Assembly (NCBI GenBank): GCA_017455585.1
Contig: JAFSZU010000146.1
Location: forward strand, 1-32,947
Reading direction: 5' to 3'
DNA: 32,947 nucleotides
From: Bacteroidaceae bacterium
GTDB lineage: Bacteria > Bacteroidota > Bacteroidia > Bacteroidales > Bacteroidaceae
Under the pieces are notes generated by a model. The model had not been told where the DNA came from. It was given only the letters and a program-made list of their open reading frames with translations, and searched no databases. The translations under genes and the position numbers were made by a program. Shown piece after piece: positions 23,387 through 31,725 of this stretch (positions are counted from its first letter, which is position 1; each line of letters opens with the position of its first letter).

Positions 23387-26209
23387 ATGAAACACTATCT
23401 ACTTTCTCTGATTCTGTTCCTGCTGGCTCTGCCCATGTGCGCCCAGGACACACCACAACTCACCAATCTGCCGACGGTCTATATCAAGACCGCCAACGGC
23501 GCGGCTGTCACCACCAAGAAGACATTCGTCAACGCCACGTGGACGATGGTCGATGGCGACGAGACAGAGACCATCACAGGCATGAAGATACGCTGCCGCG
23601 GCAACTCCACCTTCAGCGGTGCCGGTGCCACCAAGAAAGCCTACCGCATCAAGTTTGACAAGAACGTAAGTCTGCTGGGCGATAAAGGTGTGGCCGACAA
23701 GAACTGGGTTTTGATGGCCAACCACTATGACAAGTCGCTCATCCGTAACGCACTCACCACCGACATCATGGGCCGCTTCGTCGGCATGGAGTTCAACCCC
23801 GGCGCGCGCTTCGTGGACGTGGTGCTCAACGGCACATATATCGGCAACTATCAGATTACCGACCATCCGGATGTGGAGAGCGGCCGACTGGACATCGAGA
23901 CGCCGGGCGAGCTGGCCGAGGGCGAGGAACCCAGCGAGGGTTTCTTCCTCGAGGCCGACGGATGGAAGGACCACAAATATGTGACGACCACCAAGAAAAG
24001 TGTACCCGTGCGCATCCACAAGCCCAAGGACGGCGAGGTGACGACGGCGCAGGCCAACTACGTAAAAGATTGGTTAGACCGCTTCGAGACGGCGCTCTTC
24101 AGCAAGGACTACAAGGATGCGGAAAAGGGCTATCGCAAGCTCGTGGATTCAATATCACTGGCCAACCTCTATCTTTGCACAGAGATGAGTGCCAACTATG
24201 ACGGCTTCTGGAGCACCTACCTCTATAAGCGCCCCAACGACCAGCGCATGTACTTCGGCCCCCTGTGGGACTATGATATCGCCTACAACAACGACACGCG
24301 CGGCAACGACACTTCCACCCGCATGATTGTCGATATCAACACCGGCGTGTGTCGCACATGGTTCATACGCATGTGGCGTGACCCGTGGTTCCGACAGCTC
24401 ATCCTGCGCAGATACAACGAACTGCGCGAGGCCGGCATCGAGGCCCACCTGCTGAACGCCGTGGATAGCCTGGGCACGCTGCTGGCACAGTCGGCCAAGC
24501 TGAACTTCGACAAGTACGGCATCAACACCAAGGTCTATAATGAAGTGGTGATGCGCAACACCTACGCCGAGTATATCACTGACCTCAAGAATTTCCTCAC
24601 CAAGCATTTTGCCTACCTTGACAAGGAACTGGTCGAACGCGCCAACGCCACCTATGAGGACGATGCCCGTGAGTTCGAACTCAACGTCAACTACTTCTAC
24701 CGCATACAGAATGTGAACGCCAAAACCCTCTTCGACGTGGTGGACGAGGGCCTGAAGGAGGGCAGTCTCACCTATCTGTGGACAAACGACACCACCCGGC
24801 GCACACAGCAGTGGAGCATCAAGCAGGTGGGTGATGCCTACCAGTTCATCAACCGTGCCAGCGGGCTGGCACTCAACGCACCCAGCGGTGACCTCAGTAC
24901 ACGCCTCAACATCGTCCAGCCCAATGCTGAGGACGAGGCACAGCTTTGGAATATCGTGCTGGCCAGCGACGAGGCCAGCTACTACAACATCATCAACAAG
25001 AAATATGAGCGCACGGCAAACGTGGAGGGTGGCAACACTGCTGCTGGCACGTCACTCATTGCCTGGAAGAGCGATGCCAGTAACCAGACCAGCCTCAACC
25101 GGCAGTGGATCATCACGCCCGCCGACTTCAACTCCGACGAGGTGTGGAACATCGGAGACATCACCGAGGTACTGCAGACAGAGATTGCCAAGTACGAAGA
25201 GCTGATGGCCGCTGAGTCTGTGGGCACAGGACCAGGGCAGGTGAGCCAGGCCAGCATGACCAAGCTGGCTGCCATCATCGCCGAGGCCAAGGATGTCATT
25301 GCCCAGGGTAAGTTGAACACCAACCTCACACATACCTATATATATTATATGGAACGCGCGTGGGCAGCCGTTGAGGCCAGTCGCCGTGCCGAGGGTGAGG
25401 AGGAACCCATCGACTTCGATGCTGAGGGCAACTATCACCTCTTCCGAACGGCCGACGGAGCCAGCACAGCCACTGTAGATGCCGCCTTCGCACAGAACGG
25501 CGACACGCCGTGGGGCTTCTACCGCTACACCGTGGCAGACGGTGCCTACATACGCTTCTCCACTTTCGACACCAACAACTCCAAGGCCAAAGCCGCCAAC
25601 GGCAGTGCCTGGTACACCAACGTGGAATATGTCTTCGTGACCGAGAATGGCAACGCCCACGCCACGCCCACCGCTTCCCCCGCTGTCATGTTCACCGCAC
25701 CCCAGGACGGCATCTACTACGCCACCGCCACTGTCTTCCGAGACAAAAGCGGCAAAACCAACGCGCTCTACCTGCGTAGCCGCTACCTTGACGCTGGGGA
25801 ATCGCAGTGTGACAAGGATGAGTGTATCTTTGCCAAGGGCTACGGCACGGTCGAGTTCGACGGCTCTGACGGTAAGGTGCCGCAGACGCTGGACTTCTAC
25901 ATCAGCATGAAGCAGGGCACCAGCTTTACCTTCGAAATTGAGAACTACACCTCCGGCTCGGATGCCGACGGGCGCACACACATCGCCGACCTGGCCGTGG
26001 CATCTTGTCGCGCCGAGGGCAAGCCCTTCACCTTCGCCGAGGCCAGTAAGTATCCCCGCTTCTACGAGCCGCTGGTGACCGGCCTGGCACCGGCTCTGCC
26101 CGCTATGCCTTGCCAGCAGCTCTTCGACCTGTCAGGCCGTAGGGTCAAAGCCACTGGCAAACTGCCCAGCGGCATCTATATTCGTAACGGCCAGAAAGTT
26201 GTCAGATAG
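23387..26209 (+). CDS. Secreted CotH-family protein with beta-trefoil-like domain
   Basis: This protein has 940 residues from ATG 23387. A signal peptide ends at MCAQ (residue 20). A CotH domain (about 30-400) shows [36 protein letters not shown], and [14 protein letters not shown], the acidic segment that in CotH kinases binds metal and ATP. Residues about 440-585 look like a ricin-type beta-trefoil ([22 protein letters not shown]). A helical linker and a beta-rich module follow, then the tail [29 protein letters not shown], seen as DLSGRRV and [11 protein letters not shown], resembling Prevotella C-terminal or T9SS-like tails. CotH proteins phosphorylate secreted proteins in spore formers; the role here is unknown. 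Confidence 0.85.
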   Translation: MKHYLLSLILFLLALPMCAQDTPQLTNLPTVYIKTANGAAVTTKKTFVNATWTMVDGDETETITGMKIRCRGNSTFSGAGATKKAYRIKFDKNVSLLGDKGVADKNWVLMANHYDKSLIRNALTTDIMGRFVGMEFNPGARFVDVVLNGTYIGNYQITDHPDVESGRLDIETPGELAEGEEPSEGFFLEADGWKDHKYVTTTKKSVPVRIHKPKDGEVTTAQANYVKDWLDRFETALFSKDYKDAEKGYRKLVDSISLANLYLCTEMSANYDGFWSTYLYKRPNDQRMYFGPLWDYDIAYNNDTRGNDTSTRMIVDINTGVCRTWFIRMWRDPWFRQLILRRYNELREAGIEAHLLNAVDSLGTLLAQSAKLNFDKYGINTKVYNEVVMRNTYAEYITDLKNFLTKHFAYLDKELVERANATYEDDAREFELNVNYFYRIQNVNAKTLFDVVDEGLKEGSLTYLWTNDTTRRTQQWSIKQVGDAYQFINRASGLALNAPSGDLSTRLNIVQPNAEDEAQLWNIVLASDEASYYNIINKKYERTANVEGGNTAAGTSLIAWKSDASNQTSLNRQWIITPADFNSDEVWNIGDITEVLQTEIAKYEELMAAESVGTGPGQVSQASMTKLAAIIAEAKDVIAQGKLNTNLTHTYIYYMERAWAAVEASRRAEGEEEPIDFDAEGNYHLFRTADGASTATVDAAFAQNGDTPWGFYRYTVADGAYIRFSTFDTNNSKAKAANGSAWYTNVEYVFVTENGNAHATPTASPAVMFTAPQDGIYYATATVFRDKSGKTNALYLRSRYLDAGESQCDKDECIFAKGYGTVEFDGSDGKVPQTLDFYISMKQGTSFTFEIENYTSGSDADGRTHIADLAVASCRAEGKPFTFAEASKYPRFYEPLVTGLAPALPAMPCQQLFDLSGRRVKATGKLPSGIYIRNGQKVVR

Positions 26210-26237
26210 CCGAGTCTTTGAACTAAACGAACAAATA

Positions 26238-27950
26238 ATGGACTGGCTCATTAACCTCTTCACCAACACAGACAGCATCGCGCACATCGTGGTGCTCTAC
26301 TCGCTGGTCATCGCCGTGGGCATCGCCCTCGGACGATTCAAGATCTTCGGCATCTCGCTCGGTGTCACCTTTGTGCTCTTTGCCGGCATCCTGGCCGGGC
26401 ACATCGGCTTCACGGGCACGCCCGAGGTGCTCAACTACGTGCAGGACTTCGGTCTCATCCTCTTCGTCTATTGCATCGGCTTGCAGGTGGGACCGGGCTT
26501 CTTCGAGAGCTTTGCCAAGGGCGGCATCACGGCCAACGCGCTGGCCATGGGCGTCGTGGGACTGAACGTGGTGACCATGCTCGCGCTCTACTTCATCCTC
26601 TTCTATGACCCGGCTGTCAAGGGCGGCGAGAACGTCTGGAACCTCTCCATGATGACGGGTGTGCTCTGCGGTGCCATCACCAACACGCCGGGCCTGGGTG
26701 CTGCCTCCGAGGCCGTCAATTCCATCTACAAGGGTGCTGCACAGATTCCGCAGATAGCCTCGGGCTATGCCTGTGCCTATCCCCTTGGTGTCGTCGGCAT
26801 CATCGGAGCCACCATCGCTGTCCGCTACATCTGTCGCATCAGCCTGAAGAAGGAACAGGAACAGATTGAGCAGGAGATGAACGAGAACCCCCACGCCAAG
26901 CCTCATCGCATGACGCTGCGGGCCGAGAACAGGGCGCTGGCCGGGCGCAGCATCCTGCAGGTCAGAGACTTCCTGGGGCGCAACTTCGTGTGCTCACGCT
27001 ATCTGCATGACGGCCACGTCACCATCCCCAATAAGGACACCATCGTCAATGTGGGCGACCTCATGTATATCACCTGCGCCGAGGATGACTGGGAGGCCAT
27101 CTCCGCCTTCATCGGCCCTGTGGATCACTTGGAATGGGAGCAGCAGGACGTGCAGATGGTCTCCAAGAACGTGCTCGTCACGCAGCCCGCCGTGAACGGG
27201 AAGACCTTCGGACAGCTCCACTTCAGTTCCGTCTATGGTGTCAACGTCACCCGCATCCATCGTAACGGCATGAACCTCTTTGCCGACCGCAACCTGCGCA
27301 TCCAGATTGGCGACAAACTCGTCTGCGTGGGTCCGGAGGATGCCATCGAGCGTGTGGCCAACATGCTGGGCAACGAGGTCAAGCGCCTGGATCATCCCAA
27401 TCTGGCCGCCATCTTCATCGGCATCGTCGTCGGCATCGTCTTCGGCATGATGCCCATCGCCCTGCCGGGCGTGCCCACGCCCGTGAAGCTGGGTCTGGCC
27501 GGCGGACCGCTTATCGTGGCCATACTCATCGGGCGTTTCGGCTACAAGGCGCATCTGGTATCCTACACCACCACCTCCGCCAACCTCATGCTGCGTGAGT
27601 TCGGACTCGTGCTCTTCCTCGCATCCGTCGGCATCAAGGCCGGTGCCACCTTCTGGCACACCGTCACCGAGGGCGACGGCCTCACTTATGTCTGGACCGG
27701 ATTTCTCATCACCGTGCTGCCTATTTTGATAATAGGTACGCTCGCGCGCATGAAGTACAAGATGAACTACTTCACCCTCATGGGACTCATCGCCGGCAGC
27801 ACCACCGACCCGCCGGCCCTGGCCTACGCCAACCAAACGGCTAACAACGATGCGCCCGCCGTGGGCTACAGCACCGTCTATCCCCTCTGCATGTTCCTGC
27901 GCATCCTCACCGCACAGCTCATCATTCTGCTGCTCTACAGCGTTGTGTAA
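26238..27950 (+). CDS. AspT/YidE-family transporter with RCK_C domains
   Basis: The frame opens at TTG 26199 inside the previous gene, but ATG 26238 fits better and gives 570 residues. There are two homologous membrane halves (about 1-200 and 390-570), each with the AspT duplication motif: [17 protein letters not shown] in the first and [17 protein letters not shown] in the second. Between them lie two RCK_C/TrkA-C domains (about 205-375; e.g. [18 protein letters not shown] and [16 protein letters not shown]). This matches the aspartate-alanine exchanger family and its YidE/YbjL relatives. The substrate is unknown, most likely a carboxylate or amino acid. It may be co-transcribed with the CotH-family gene, 28 bases upstream, but no shared function is apparent. 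Confidence 0.88.
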   Translation: MDWLINLFTNTDSIAHIVVLYSLVIAVGIALGRFKIFGISLGVTFVLFAGILAGHIGFTGTPEVLNYVQDFGLILFVYCIGLQVGPGFFESFAKGGITANALAMGVVGLNVVTMLALYFILFYDPAVKGGENVWNLSMMTGVLCGAITNTPGLGAASEAVNSIYKGAAQIPQIASGYACAYPLGVVGIIGATIAVRYICRISLKKEQEQIEQEMNENPHAKPHRMTLRAENRALAGRSILQVRDFLGRNFVCSRYLHDGHVTIPNKDTIVNVGDLMYITCAEDDWEAISAFIGPVDHLEWEQQDVQMVSKNVLVTQPAVNGKTFGQLHFSSVYGVNVTRIHRNGMNLFADRNLRIQIGDKLVCVGPEDAIERVANMLGNEVKRLDHPNLAAIFIGIVVGIVFGMMPIALPGVPTPVKLGLAGGPLIVAILIGRFGYKAHLVSYTTTSANLMLREFGLVLFLASVGIKAGATFWHTVTEGDGLTYVWTGFLITVLPILIIGTLARMKYKMNYFTLMGLIAGSTTDPPALAYANQTANNDAPAVGYSTVYPLCMFLRILTAQLIILLLYSVV

Positions 27951-27985
27951 GCCCCTCGCAGCCCCTAAGACGGAGGTGAGTGATG

Positions 27986-29230
27986 CTACCACTCGATGAC
28001 TTCTGCGTCGCCGAAGCGGTCATAGCCGCTGATGAGCACACGGTCGCCGGCTTGCAGACCTTCCAACACCTCATAATGCTCCGTGTTCTGCCGTCCCAGC
28101 TTGATGGGCACGCGCCGGGCACGGTGCTGTGTTTTATCCACCCGCATAATCCACTGCCCGCCCGTCTGGGCGTAGAAGTTGCCGCGTGGGAGGATGAGCC
28201 GCCGCTCCGACTGCCCCAGCTCGATTTGCAGACGGAGGGTGAGACCCTGGCGTAGAGCGGGCGGCGACGCCGTCGCAGCCAGCTCTACGCCGAAACTGTG
28301 CTCCTGCACCTGCGGCGTGATGCGGCTGACTTGCAGGGCAATGCGCTGTCCTTTGTAGAAGGCGGTGGCGGGTTGGCCGTTCTGGATGCGGTCGATGTAG
28401 TATTCATTCAGCCGGGCGGTCACCTTGTAGTCGGTCTGCACGCCGATTTCACCCACCTGCTCGTTGGCGGCTATCTGTGCGCCGACGGTGGCGTTGAGGT
28501 TGCTGATCTGTCCGTCTGTGGGCGCGAGGATGACAAGGGCGGCACTCCGTCTGTTGCTGCTCTCCAGCTTCTGCGCCTCCATGGCCATCTGCTGCTCGAT
28601 GAGCTGGCGGCCCAGCACATTCAGCACAGAGTCGTGCCGCAGGTTCTCGATGGTCAGTAGCGTGCGGCGGCGGTTGTATTCATATTCCTCCTGCGCCACC
28701 TCCAACTGTGCCTGGCTCTTCACACCCATGCGCGCCTCCTCCTGTTCCAGCTCAAAGTTCTTGGCCATCTTCCTCAGCTCGAAGTCGGCCTGCAGGGCTT
28801 GCTGCCGCAGGGTGATGCTCTTCTGCTGCATCTCGATGAGCTGCTTGCGGTGCTGCATCTGCTGCAAGTCATGGTTGCGCCGCTGGTCTGCCATCTCCTC
28901 CAGCACCTTCGGGTTAGAGAGCACGAGGATGGTGTCGCCGCGCTGCAGCAGGTCGCCATTGTGACAGCAGATGCGCTCCACCGTGCCGCCCTCGGCGGCA
29001 CTCACACGCATCGACGCGACGGGGCAGACGAGGCCGTTCACATCCACGTATTCCAGGAAGTCGCTGTCGCACACCACGGCCAGTTCATCGCCGCTGACCT
29101 CCACTTTCAGGGTCTTCGGTCTCAGCTGCAAGACCACGACATAAGCCATCAGGGCGATGAGTACGGCACTGCCCAACAAATACATACGGTACTTCACATA
29201 CCACGGCTTAGGGGCTAACTTAATATCCAT
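27986..29230 (-). CDS. HlyD-type periplasmic adaptor (membrane fusion) protein of efflux system
   Basis: The product has 414 residues. One N-terminal membrane helix (about 17-37, YLLGSAVLIALMAYVVVL) is followed by a lipoyl half-motif (GGTVERICCHNGDLLQRGD, about 80-98). A long helical hairpin rich in Gln and Glu (about 105-235), the second lipoyl half (ILAPTDGQISNLNATVGAQI) and beta-barrel/membrane-proximal domains come next. This fits the adaptor of an ABC-type tripartite exporter. It is the last of four genes in the order permease, ATPase, TolC-like channel, adaptor. A 202-base gap with palindromic element B separates it from the TolC-like gene, which may lower or uncouple its expression. 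Confidence 0.9.
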   Translation of the reverse strand: MDIKLAPKPWYVKYRMYLLGSAVLIALMAYVVVLQLRPKTLKVEVSGDELAVVCDSDFLEYVDVNGLVCPVASMRVSAAEGGTVERICCHNGDLLQRGDTILVLSNPKVLEEMADQRRNHDLQQMQHRKQLIEMQQKSITLRQQALQADFELRKMAKNFELEQEEARMGVKSQAQLEVAQEEYEYNRRRTLLTIENLRHDSVLNVLGRQLIEQQMAMEAQKLESSNRRSAALVILAPTDGQISNLNATVGAQIAANEQVGEIGVQTDYKVTARLNEYYIDRIQNGQPATAFYKGQRIALQVSRITPQVQEHSFGVELAATASPPALRQGLTLRLQIELGQSERRLILPRGNFYAQTGGQWIMRVDKTQHRARRVPIKLGRQNTEHYEVLEGLQAGDRVLISGYDRFGDAEVIEW

Positions 29231-29249
29231 GATTCCTTATCTTTTATAC

Positions 29250-29426
29250 ACCACAGATTGCACAGATTACACGGATTACCTATCCTCTTGTCTTTTTTAA
29301 TTTATTTCGATATTACACAGATTTTTAGTGAAAGACTACGCGAGAATGGTGTACTGTCTGAAATCTGTGAAATGATAGACCAAGATTTCATATCAGAGAA
29401 CAAGAAAAATCTGTTTAATCTGTGGT
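29250..29426. repeat. Palindromic intergenic element B (relative of element A)
   Basis: The outer arms ACCACAGATTGCACAGATT (29250-29268) and AATCTGTTTAATCTGTGGT (29408-29426) pair at 17 of 19 positions. Inner words ACACAGATT (near 29315-29323) and AATCTGTGA (29362-29370) face each other. The design and end sequence match element A at 10855-11013, but the unique interior differs. It sits inside the efflux operon between the TolC-like and adaptor genes. Confidence 0.75.
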
Positions 29427-29432
29427 ATATTA

Positions 29433-30893
29433 TTAGAACTTCAAAGTGAGGCTGCGCAGTCCGTAATACAGGCTCCAGTAGGCCTGCAGGGCACTGATGA
29501 AGGCGCGCTGGGCGTTGTCCTTCTCGCTGATGCTGGTGTTGAACTCCAGTAGGCTTGTGCGCCCTTGCAGATACATCCACCGCGCCACCTCATAGCGCCG
29601 CAGGGCTGTCTCCCGCGTGCGGTAGGCAATCTTCACGCGGTAGCCTTGCAGGTTGTATTGCCTGACCATCTTCCGCACGTTCAGCCGGAAGTCCTGCATC
29701 GCCTGTTCACTCTGAGTCTGCGTCAGCTCCAGCCTCGACTTCGCCACCTGCACCTGTCCCTTGCCGCGTCCCCAGTCGAGCAGGGGCAGCGACAGTGACA
29801 GGCTCACATACTGCTGGTTGAGTGGCTTGGTGTAGGCTTCCTTCAGTGTGACACCTGTCTGCGAAAGGCCAAACTGCACGTAGAGTTCTGCCTTCAGGCC
29901 ACGGGCGGCCTTGGCCGATGACAGCGCACTCTCGCTCTCCATGACGTTCAGCCGCAGTTGTTCCGGGTCGGGGTTGTTCTGCAGGGCCAGCACCAGTGCC
30001 TCCCCGGCATCCACCACGTCTGCGCTGATGAGCGTGTCAGGCACCACCGCCAGCGGCACCTCGTCCTTGATACCCAAGTAGGAGCGCAACGTCTGCATGG
30101 CATCTTCCACCTCCGCCTCCGCGTTCAGGCGGTTGGTCTCCTCGCTGAGTTTGCTGACCTCCAGCTGCAACATCTCGTTCTCGGTGATGCTGCCCCGCTC
30201 ATAGCGCCGACGTGCATAGCGGTGCAGGGTGTCGCTGACGGCGTAGTTCTGCCGCGCGATGTCGAGGTTGGTCTGTGCCGAGGCGAGCATAAAGAAATAA
30301 GTACTCGCGCGCGAGGCCACCAGCTCCATCGTCTCGGCATACTGCTTGCGGGCGATGCGGTGGCGCAGCGGCTCCGTGCGGCGTGCCCACCGCAGGCTGT
30401 TGTGCCCGAAGAGGCTCTGCTGATAACCGACGGAGAAAGGCACGCTGCTGTAGCCGTATGTCCGCTGCTCGAACTCGTCCTGGCGGTAGAGGTTGCTGCG
30501 CATGAAAAGCGTGCCGCCCGTGGATGCTACGTTCTGTGTGACAGAGAGCCCGAGGTCTGTGCTGAGTTGGTTCTGCCGCACAAAAATATTGGTACCATTG
30601 GGCTGCGTGATGCTGCTGACCTGGCGGTTCAGGGCGGGCGAACTGCTCAAAGACACCGATGGCAGGTAGTTGGCCTGATAGTAGCGGAAACTCCATTCTG
30701 CCGCCTCCAGCGTGTGCCGTGCCGCCAGCGCATCGCTTGACTGCCGCTGTGCCAGTGCCACGGCTTCGGAAAGTGTCAGCGTCAGCGTGTCGGCAGGGAG
30801 GGTTCTCGACGGGGAAACCGCCGAGCACACTCCAGCAGGTATCATCGTCGCCAGCAATGCTATGAACATCCACCTTCTCATCACGTCCCTCAC
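29433..30893 (-). CDS. TolC-family outer-membrane efflux channel
   Basis: The product has 486 residues with a signal peptide (cleavage near VCSA, about 25). Two repeated OEP halves follow (about 38-250 and 270-480), each with long heptad-rich helices and a strand pair: LTLSEAVALAQRQSSDALAARH opens the first (seen as LTLSEAVALAQ), and AGEALVLALQNNPDPEQLRLNVMESE the second (seen as LALQNNPDPEQLRLN). This is the trimeric channel that receives substrate from the adaptor. Its start overlaps the end of the ATPase gene by 4 bases (ATGA), showing translational coupling. A start 12 bases later (Met5) is possible. Confidence 0.92.
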   Translation of the reverse strand: MRDVMRRWMFIALLATMIPAGVCSAVSPSRTLPADTLTLTLSEAVALAQRQSSDALAARHTLEAAEWSFRYYQANYLPSVSLSSSPALNRQVSSITQPNGTNIFVRQNQLSTDLGLSVTQNVASTGGTLFMRSNLYRQDEFEQRTYGYSSVPFSVGYQQSLFGHNSLRWARRTEPLRHRIARKQYAETMELVASRASTYFFMLASAQTNLDIARQNYAVSDTLHRYARRRYERGSITENEMLQLEVSKLSEETNRLNAEAEVEDAMQTLRSYLGIKDEVPLAVVPDTLISADVVDAGEALVLALQNNPDPEQLRLNVMESESALSSAKAARGLKAELYVQFGLSQTGVTLKEAYTKPLNQQYVSLSLSLPLLDWGRGKGQVQVAKSRLELTQTQSEQAMQDFRLNVRKMVRQYNLQGYRVKIAYRTRETALRRYEVARWMYLQGRTSLLEFNTSISEKDNAQRAFISALQAYWSLYYGLRSLTLKF

Positions 30894-31633
30894 AGTTCCA
30901 CTTCTGTCATCACTTGACCGTCGAAGAGGTTGATGATACGCTGGGCATAGGAAGCATCGCGTTGCGAGTGGGTCACCATGACGACGGTGGTGCCCTCGCT
31001 GTGCAGTTGCTTGAGCAGTTCCATCACCTCGCGGCCGTTCTTGGAGTCGAGGTTGCCCGTGGGCTCGTCGGCCAGAATGAGCTTGGGACGCGAGACCACG
31101 GCACGGGCGATGGCTACGCGCTGCTGCTGACCGCCACTGAGCTGGCGCGGGAAGTGTTTGGCACGATGGCTGATGCCCATGCGCCGCATGACTTCGTACA
31201 CGCGTTGGCGGCGTTCGCTCCTCGGGATGCCCATATACAGCAGCGGCAGCTCGATATTCTCTTCCACACTCAGGTCCTCGATGAGGTTGAAGCTCTGGAA
31301 GACGAAGCCGATGAGGCCTTTGCGCAGACGGTCGCGCTGCGGCTCGCTGAGGTTGCTCACGTCCTGTCCGCCTAAGAGATACTGCCCTTCGGTGGGGGCA
31401 TCCAGGAGTCCGAGGATGTTGAGCAGCGTGGATTTGCCGCAGCCGCTGGGACCCATGATGGCGACGAACTCGCCTTCATTGATTTCGAGATTCACGCCGT
31501 TGAGGGCGATGGTGCGCACTTCTTCTGTCGTGAAGCTGCGCTGGAGACTTTGGGTGTGAATAAAAGACCCACCCCCGACCCCACCCGTAAGGGAGGGGCG
31601 GGGTTGGCGCAATGTTTGATTTTGATTACTCAT
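30890..31633 (-). CDS. MacB/LolD-type ABC transporter ATPase
   Basis: The product has 247 residues. Walker A is GPSGCGKS (61-68), the signature LSGGQQQRVAIARA begins at 165, and Walker B is LILADEPTGNLDS (185-197), the LolD/MacB variant. It powers the MacB-type permease encoded upstream. The family core begins at HTQSLQRSF (about 26); the residues before it, PRPSLTGGVGGGS (11-23), are encoded by a G-rich dispersed repeat that occurs twice more nearby. The ATG at 31633 lies before that repeat, so it probably entered between the start codon and the core. The catalytic core is intact. The gene is coupled to the TolC-like gene by a 4-base overlap. Confidence 0.93.
   Translation of the reverse strand: MSNQNQTLRQPRPSLTGGVGGGSFIHTQSLQRSFTTEEVRTIALNGVNLEINEGEFVAIMGPSGCGKSTLLNILGLLDAPTEGQYLLGGQDVSNLSEPQRDRLRKGLIGFVFQSFNLIEDLSVEENIELPLLYMGIPRSERRQRVYEVMRRMGISHRAKHFPRQLSGGQQQRVAIARAVVSRPKLILADEPTGNLDSKNGREVMELLKQLHSEGTTVVMVTHSQRDASYAQRIINLFDGQVMTEVEL
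31566..31607. repeat. G-rich dispersed repeat at the 5' end of the ATPase gene
   Basis: GACCCACCCCCGACC (31566-31580) followed by a CCC..AAGGGAGGGG hairpin-like stretch. On the coding strand it reads RPSLTGGVGGGS. The first 15 bases are identical to 32933-32947, and the CTCCC/GGGAG portion resembles 31685-31723. Confidence 0.85.
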
Positions 31634-31684
31634 AGTAGCTTAGTGGTTTATAGTTATAAATGAATATTATTCTTGAGAGGTAAC

Positions 31685-31723
31685 TTCCCCCTCCCCTCCC
31701 TCATGGGAGGGGGCGGGGGTGGG
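31685..31723. repeat. G-rich dispersed repeat/hairpin after the permease gene
   Basis: CCCCTCCC (31693-31700) and GGGAGGGG (31705-31712) form an 8-bp stem with a 4-base loop, followed by GCGGGGGTGGG. It begins directly at the permease stop codon (31726-31728 on -) and may act as a processing site or attenuator, though there is no T run. Confidence 0.75.
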
Positions 31724-31725
31724 TT

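Noticed and set aside
29258-29449. Small ORF of 63 codons within palindromic element B
   Set aside because: It is made of the repeat arms and interior, overlaps the TolC-like gene end, and has no convincing ribosome binding site.
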